A stretch of 64,000 nt of DNA from Paractinoplanes pyxinae (GTDB lineage: Bacteria; Actinomycetota; Actinomycetes; Mycobacteriales; Micromonosporaceae), in NCBI RefSeq assembly GCF_026626335.1, contig NZ_JAPNTZ010000005.1:434001-498000 (forward strand). Direction: 5' to 3'. The position numbers and the translations under genes are program-made. Below the pieces are notes generated by a model. The model was not told where the DNA came from. It did not search any database and saw nothing but the letters and a program-made list of their open reading frames with translations. Positions 61,963-64,000 of the stretch are shown in pieces. Each line of letters begins with the position of its first letter. Positions within the stretch are counted from its first letter, which is position 1.

Positions 61963-62531
61963 CGAGAGCGAGCCCCTGGATGCGCAACCTCGGCAAGCGA
62001 CCGGACCTCGGCCCCCGACTGGATCAGATCGAACAACACCTGGAGGAGATCGCGGAGGACAACACCTCGGTGGTGGCGGAGTTGCGCCGCATCGAGCACG
62101 CCCGGCAGGAATCGGCCGACGCGCTGACCCGCACGGTGGCCGGCCTGCGCGAGGACCTCGAATCGGCTCTGGCCTACAACGCCCTGCGTGACCTCTGCAC
62201 GGCGCTGACCGGCCCGCTGGCGGCGATCGAGACGATGGCCGCCGAGGCCGACTTCTCCGACCCGGCCCTTGCCGCCGGGCACGTGCGCGGCCTGGCCCTG
62301 ACCCTGCGCGGCGTGCTCACCCGGCTCGGCGCCGAGGTGATCCCGGTGGTCGTCGGCCACGACTTGTACGACCCGATCCGGCACCGCTGCGTCGGCGTTG
62401 TGCGGCCGGCCGAGTCACCTTTCCCGGACGCCCGGCCGCACACCGTGGTGCGGGTCGTCGAAGACGGATACGACCTGCGCCGGCGCCAGCTGGCCCCGGC
62501 CCAGGTCGAAATTCAGGCCGACGGCCAGTGA
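61959..62531 (+). CDS. GrpE-like nucleotide exchange factor
   Basis: This 190-residue protein has a long N-terminal helix (LDQIEQHLEEIAEDNTSVVA, ELRRIEHARQESADALTR) as in the GrpE dimer stalk and a C-terminal beta part with VVRVVEDGYDLRRRQLAPAQ ending VEIQADGQ, matching the GrpE ending in which an exchange domain contacts DnaK. The central region diverges from housekeeping GrpE. The GTG start overlaps the J-like stop (GTGA). It ends 11 bases before the Hsp70 gene. Confidence 0.8.
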   Translation: MTRASPWMRNLGKRPDLGPRLDQIEQHLEEIAEDNTSVVAELRRIEHARQESADALTRTVAGLREDLESALAYNALRDLCTALTGPLAAIETMAAEADFSDPALAAGHVRGLALTLRGVLTRLGAEVIPVVVGHDLYDPIRHRCVGVVRPAESPFPDARPHTVVRVVEDGYDLRRRQLAPAQVEIQADGQ

Positions 62532-62541
62532 GGAGCGCGAC

Positions 62542-64000
62542 ATGGCCTTTCACAAAGTGATCGGGATCGATCTCGGCACCACCTACTCTGCGGTGACGGT
62601 GTGGGACGGCCGGGACACCGTGATCATCGAAAGCCGGATGGGCACCCGGGCCGTGCCGTCGGTGGTCGGCCTCGACCCGGAGGGCCAGGTGATCGTCGGC
62701 ACCCCGGCCCAGAACAGCATGGTGAGCAATCCGGAGAACACCGTCATCGAGGTCAAGCGGGACATGGGTGTCTACGCCCGGCAGCCGACCGGGTCGGACG
62801 CCGGCCAGCCCAAGTTGATCCCGTTCCGGGGCCGCGACTATCTGCCGCAGGAGATCTCCGCCTTCATCCTCAAGGAGCTCAAGCGGCAGGCCGAGGATTT
62901 CATCGGTGAGCCGGTGCACGACGCGGTGATCACCGTGCCGGCCTACTTCCGGGAGCCGCAGCGGCGGGCGACCGAGGAGGCGGCCCGCATTGCCCGGCTC
63001 AACGTGCGCCGGCTGATCAACGAGCCCACCTCGGCCGCCGTCTGCTTCGGCGCCGACAAGGCCGAGGGCGACGAGGTACGCACGTACGCCGTCTACGACC
63101 TCGGCGGGGGCACCTTCGACGTCTCGCTCATCCAGGTCAGCCCGGGCAACGTCAGCGTCGTGGGCACCGGCGGCGACCCGCATCTGGGCGGCGGCGACTT
63201 CGACGATCGCATCGTGGAGTGGGCCCTGGCCGAGATCCAGAAGCGGCACGGTGTCGATCTGAGCGGCGACAAGCGGGTCCGCCGCCGTATCAAGCGCGAA
63301 GCCGAGATCCGCAAGCGGGAGTTGTCGACCGCCACCACGACCATGCTCGACCTGCCTTTCCTGACCGCCGAGGTCAGTGCGAACATCCCGCTGAGCCGGG
63401 CCACCTTCGAGTCGCTGATCAAGGACCTGCTCGACCGCTCGCTGGAATGCCTGGAGGAGGCGCTCGACTCGGCCTATCAGAGCAACGGCATCGAGCGCGC
63501 CGACATCGAGCAGGTGCTGTTGGTCGGCGGCTCGACCCGGATAGCGCGGATCCGGCCGATGCTCGCCGATCACCTCGGGATGGAGATGCGCGACATCCGC
63601 GGCGACATCAACCCGGACGAGGTCGTGGCCCGGGGCGCCGGCATGGTGGCCCGCGAGTTCACACCGGCCGACGGCTACGAGGGCCAGGAGGTCGCCGAGC
63701 CGCAGGCCGAGCCGGCTGGTGCGCCGCAGGACGAGGGCGGCATCCTCATCCTGCAGGACGTCACAAGCCATTCCCTGGGCGTGCACACCGAGCACGGGCG
63801 GTACTCGATCATCCTGCCCAAGGACAGCCGGATCCCGGGCTCGGCCACTCAGCACTACACCAACGCCGGCCCGTTCACCGCCCTCGACATCCTGGTCTTC
63901 CAGGGCGAACAGCCCGCCTCCTTCGACAACGACCTGGTCGGCACCGTCCCGATCACGTTTCCGGAGCCTCGCGAGCGTGGCTACTGGGATCTGGCCACGA
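62542..64000 (+). CDS. Hsp70/DnaK-family chaperone (3' end beyond window)
   Basis: The first 486 codons of an Hsp70 are present. The nucleotide-binding domain is complete: VIGIDLGTTYSAVTVWDG (phosphate 1), DAVITVPAYFREPQRRATEE, YAVYDLGGGTFDVSLIQVSP (phosphate 2) and VLLVGGSTRIARIRPMLADH (adenosine site). The linker region to the substrate-binding domain is longer than in DnaK (EPQAEPAGAPQDEGGILILQ then DVTSHSLGVHTEHGRYS). ATG 62542 has GAGGAG upstream. Position in an operon with TIR, TPR, J-like and GrpE-like genes indicates a dedicated rather than housekeeping Hsp70. Further genes may follow outside the window. Confidence 0.92.
   Translation, partial: MAFHKVIGIDLGTTYSAVTVWDGRDTVIIESRMGTRAVPSVVGLDPEGQVIVGTPAQNSMVSNPENTVIEVKRDMGVYARQPTGSDAGQPKLIPFRGRDYLPQEISAFILKELKRQAEDFIGEPVHDAVITVPAYFREPQRRATEEAARIARLNVRRLINEPTSAAVCFGADKAEGDEVRTYAVYDLGGGTFDVSLIQVSPGNVSVVGTGGDPHLGGGDFDDRIVEWALAEIQKRHGVDLSGDKRVRRRIKREAEIRKRELSTATTTMLDLPFLTAEVSANIPLSRATFESLIKDLLDRSLECLEEALDSAYQSNGIERADIEQVLLVGGSTRIARIRPMLADHLGMEMRDIRGDINPDEVVARGAGMVAREFTPADGYEGQEVAEPQAEPAGAPQDEGGILILQDVTSHSLGVHTEHGRYSIILPKDSRIPGSATQHYTNAGPFTALDILVFQGEQPASFDNDLVGTVPITFPEPRERGYWDLAT

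Overview
The window is very GC-rich DNA with many GTG/TTG starts, stop-start overlaps (ATGA, GTGA, TGATG) and third-position G/C in every frame that reads as protein. Gene content (SigE-type sigma factor with paired anchored protein, four-domain SpoIIE phosphatase, CBM2-tailed polysaccharide enzymes under CebR-type boxes, ImmA/IrrE plus MAB_1171c-type membrane protein, actinobacterial PTPS/RibA cluster) points to a filamentous actinomycete, most likely Micromonosporaceae (Actinoplanes-like). This placement is inference; no rRNA or tRNA is present to prove it.

Layout. 1-6 kb: a truncated secreted DUF11-like protein, a secreted GH92 alpha-mannosidase, a DUF6236 protein and an alpha/beta hydrolase. 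6.1-11 kb: a leftward cobalamin operon (chelatase I/D fusion, cobO, cobB, CobE/CbiG-C) behind a cobalamin riboswitch. 11-24 kb: gluconokinase, SigE/anchor pair, ArsR/SRPBCC pair, SDR, several hydrolases and small membrane proteins, a BtuF-like protein, and several unusual repeats. 23.5-30.3 kb: a cluster that appears to make an uncharacterised pterin- or pyrimidine-derived, glycosylated and perhaps lipid-linked compound (CDP-alcohol transferase, MDR dehydrogenase, zinc-less PTPS homologue, GT4, methyltransferase, UPF0104 membrane protein, RibD-like reductase, GTP cyclohydrolase II). 30-38 kb: SpoIIE-type switch protein, RecQ, a lipoprotein, a VOC protein and pyruvate phosphate dikinase. 38.5-42.6 kb: ImmA/IrrE peptidase, MAB_1171c-type membrane protein, XRE regulator, cytochrome P450 and a lipoprotein. 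42.7-47.5 kb: glycolate oxidase glcDEF, whose gene junctions carry duplicated stop-start segments forming mini-ORFs. 48-51.5 kb: divergent CBM2-PL11 rhamnogalacturonan lyase and CBM2-SGNH esterase sharing two CebR-like boxes. 51.5-57.3 kb: methyltransferase, frameshifted AlaX-type editing protein, LLM flavin oxidoreductase, smpB, a small DUF4177-like protein and an MMPL transporter.

57.3-64 kb (runs off the right edge) holds the most striking system: a tightly overlapping operon of a TIR/helical/beta-propeller protein, an 801-residue TPR protein, a J-like protein with no HPD motif, a GrpE-like protein and an Hsp70. It looks like a dedicated chaperone module wired to a TIR effector, possibly immunity or conflict related.

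A second theme is local duplication at gene 3' ends. Examples are the 70-bp repeats carrying a gene's last codons and stop, the duplicated TGATG junctions in glcDEF, and two copies of a palindromic element whose outer arm supplies the TAG stop of the neighbouring gene.

All calls come from reading the sequence; no database search was run. Percent identities, fold predictions and expression are unknown.
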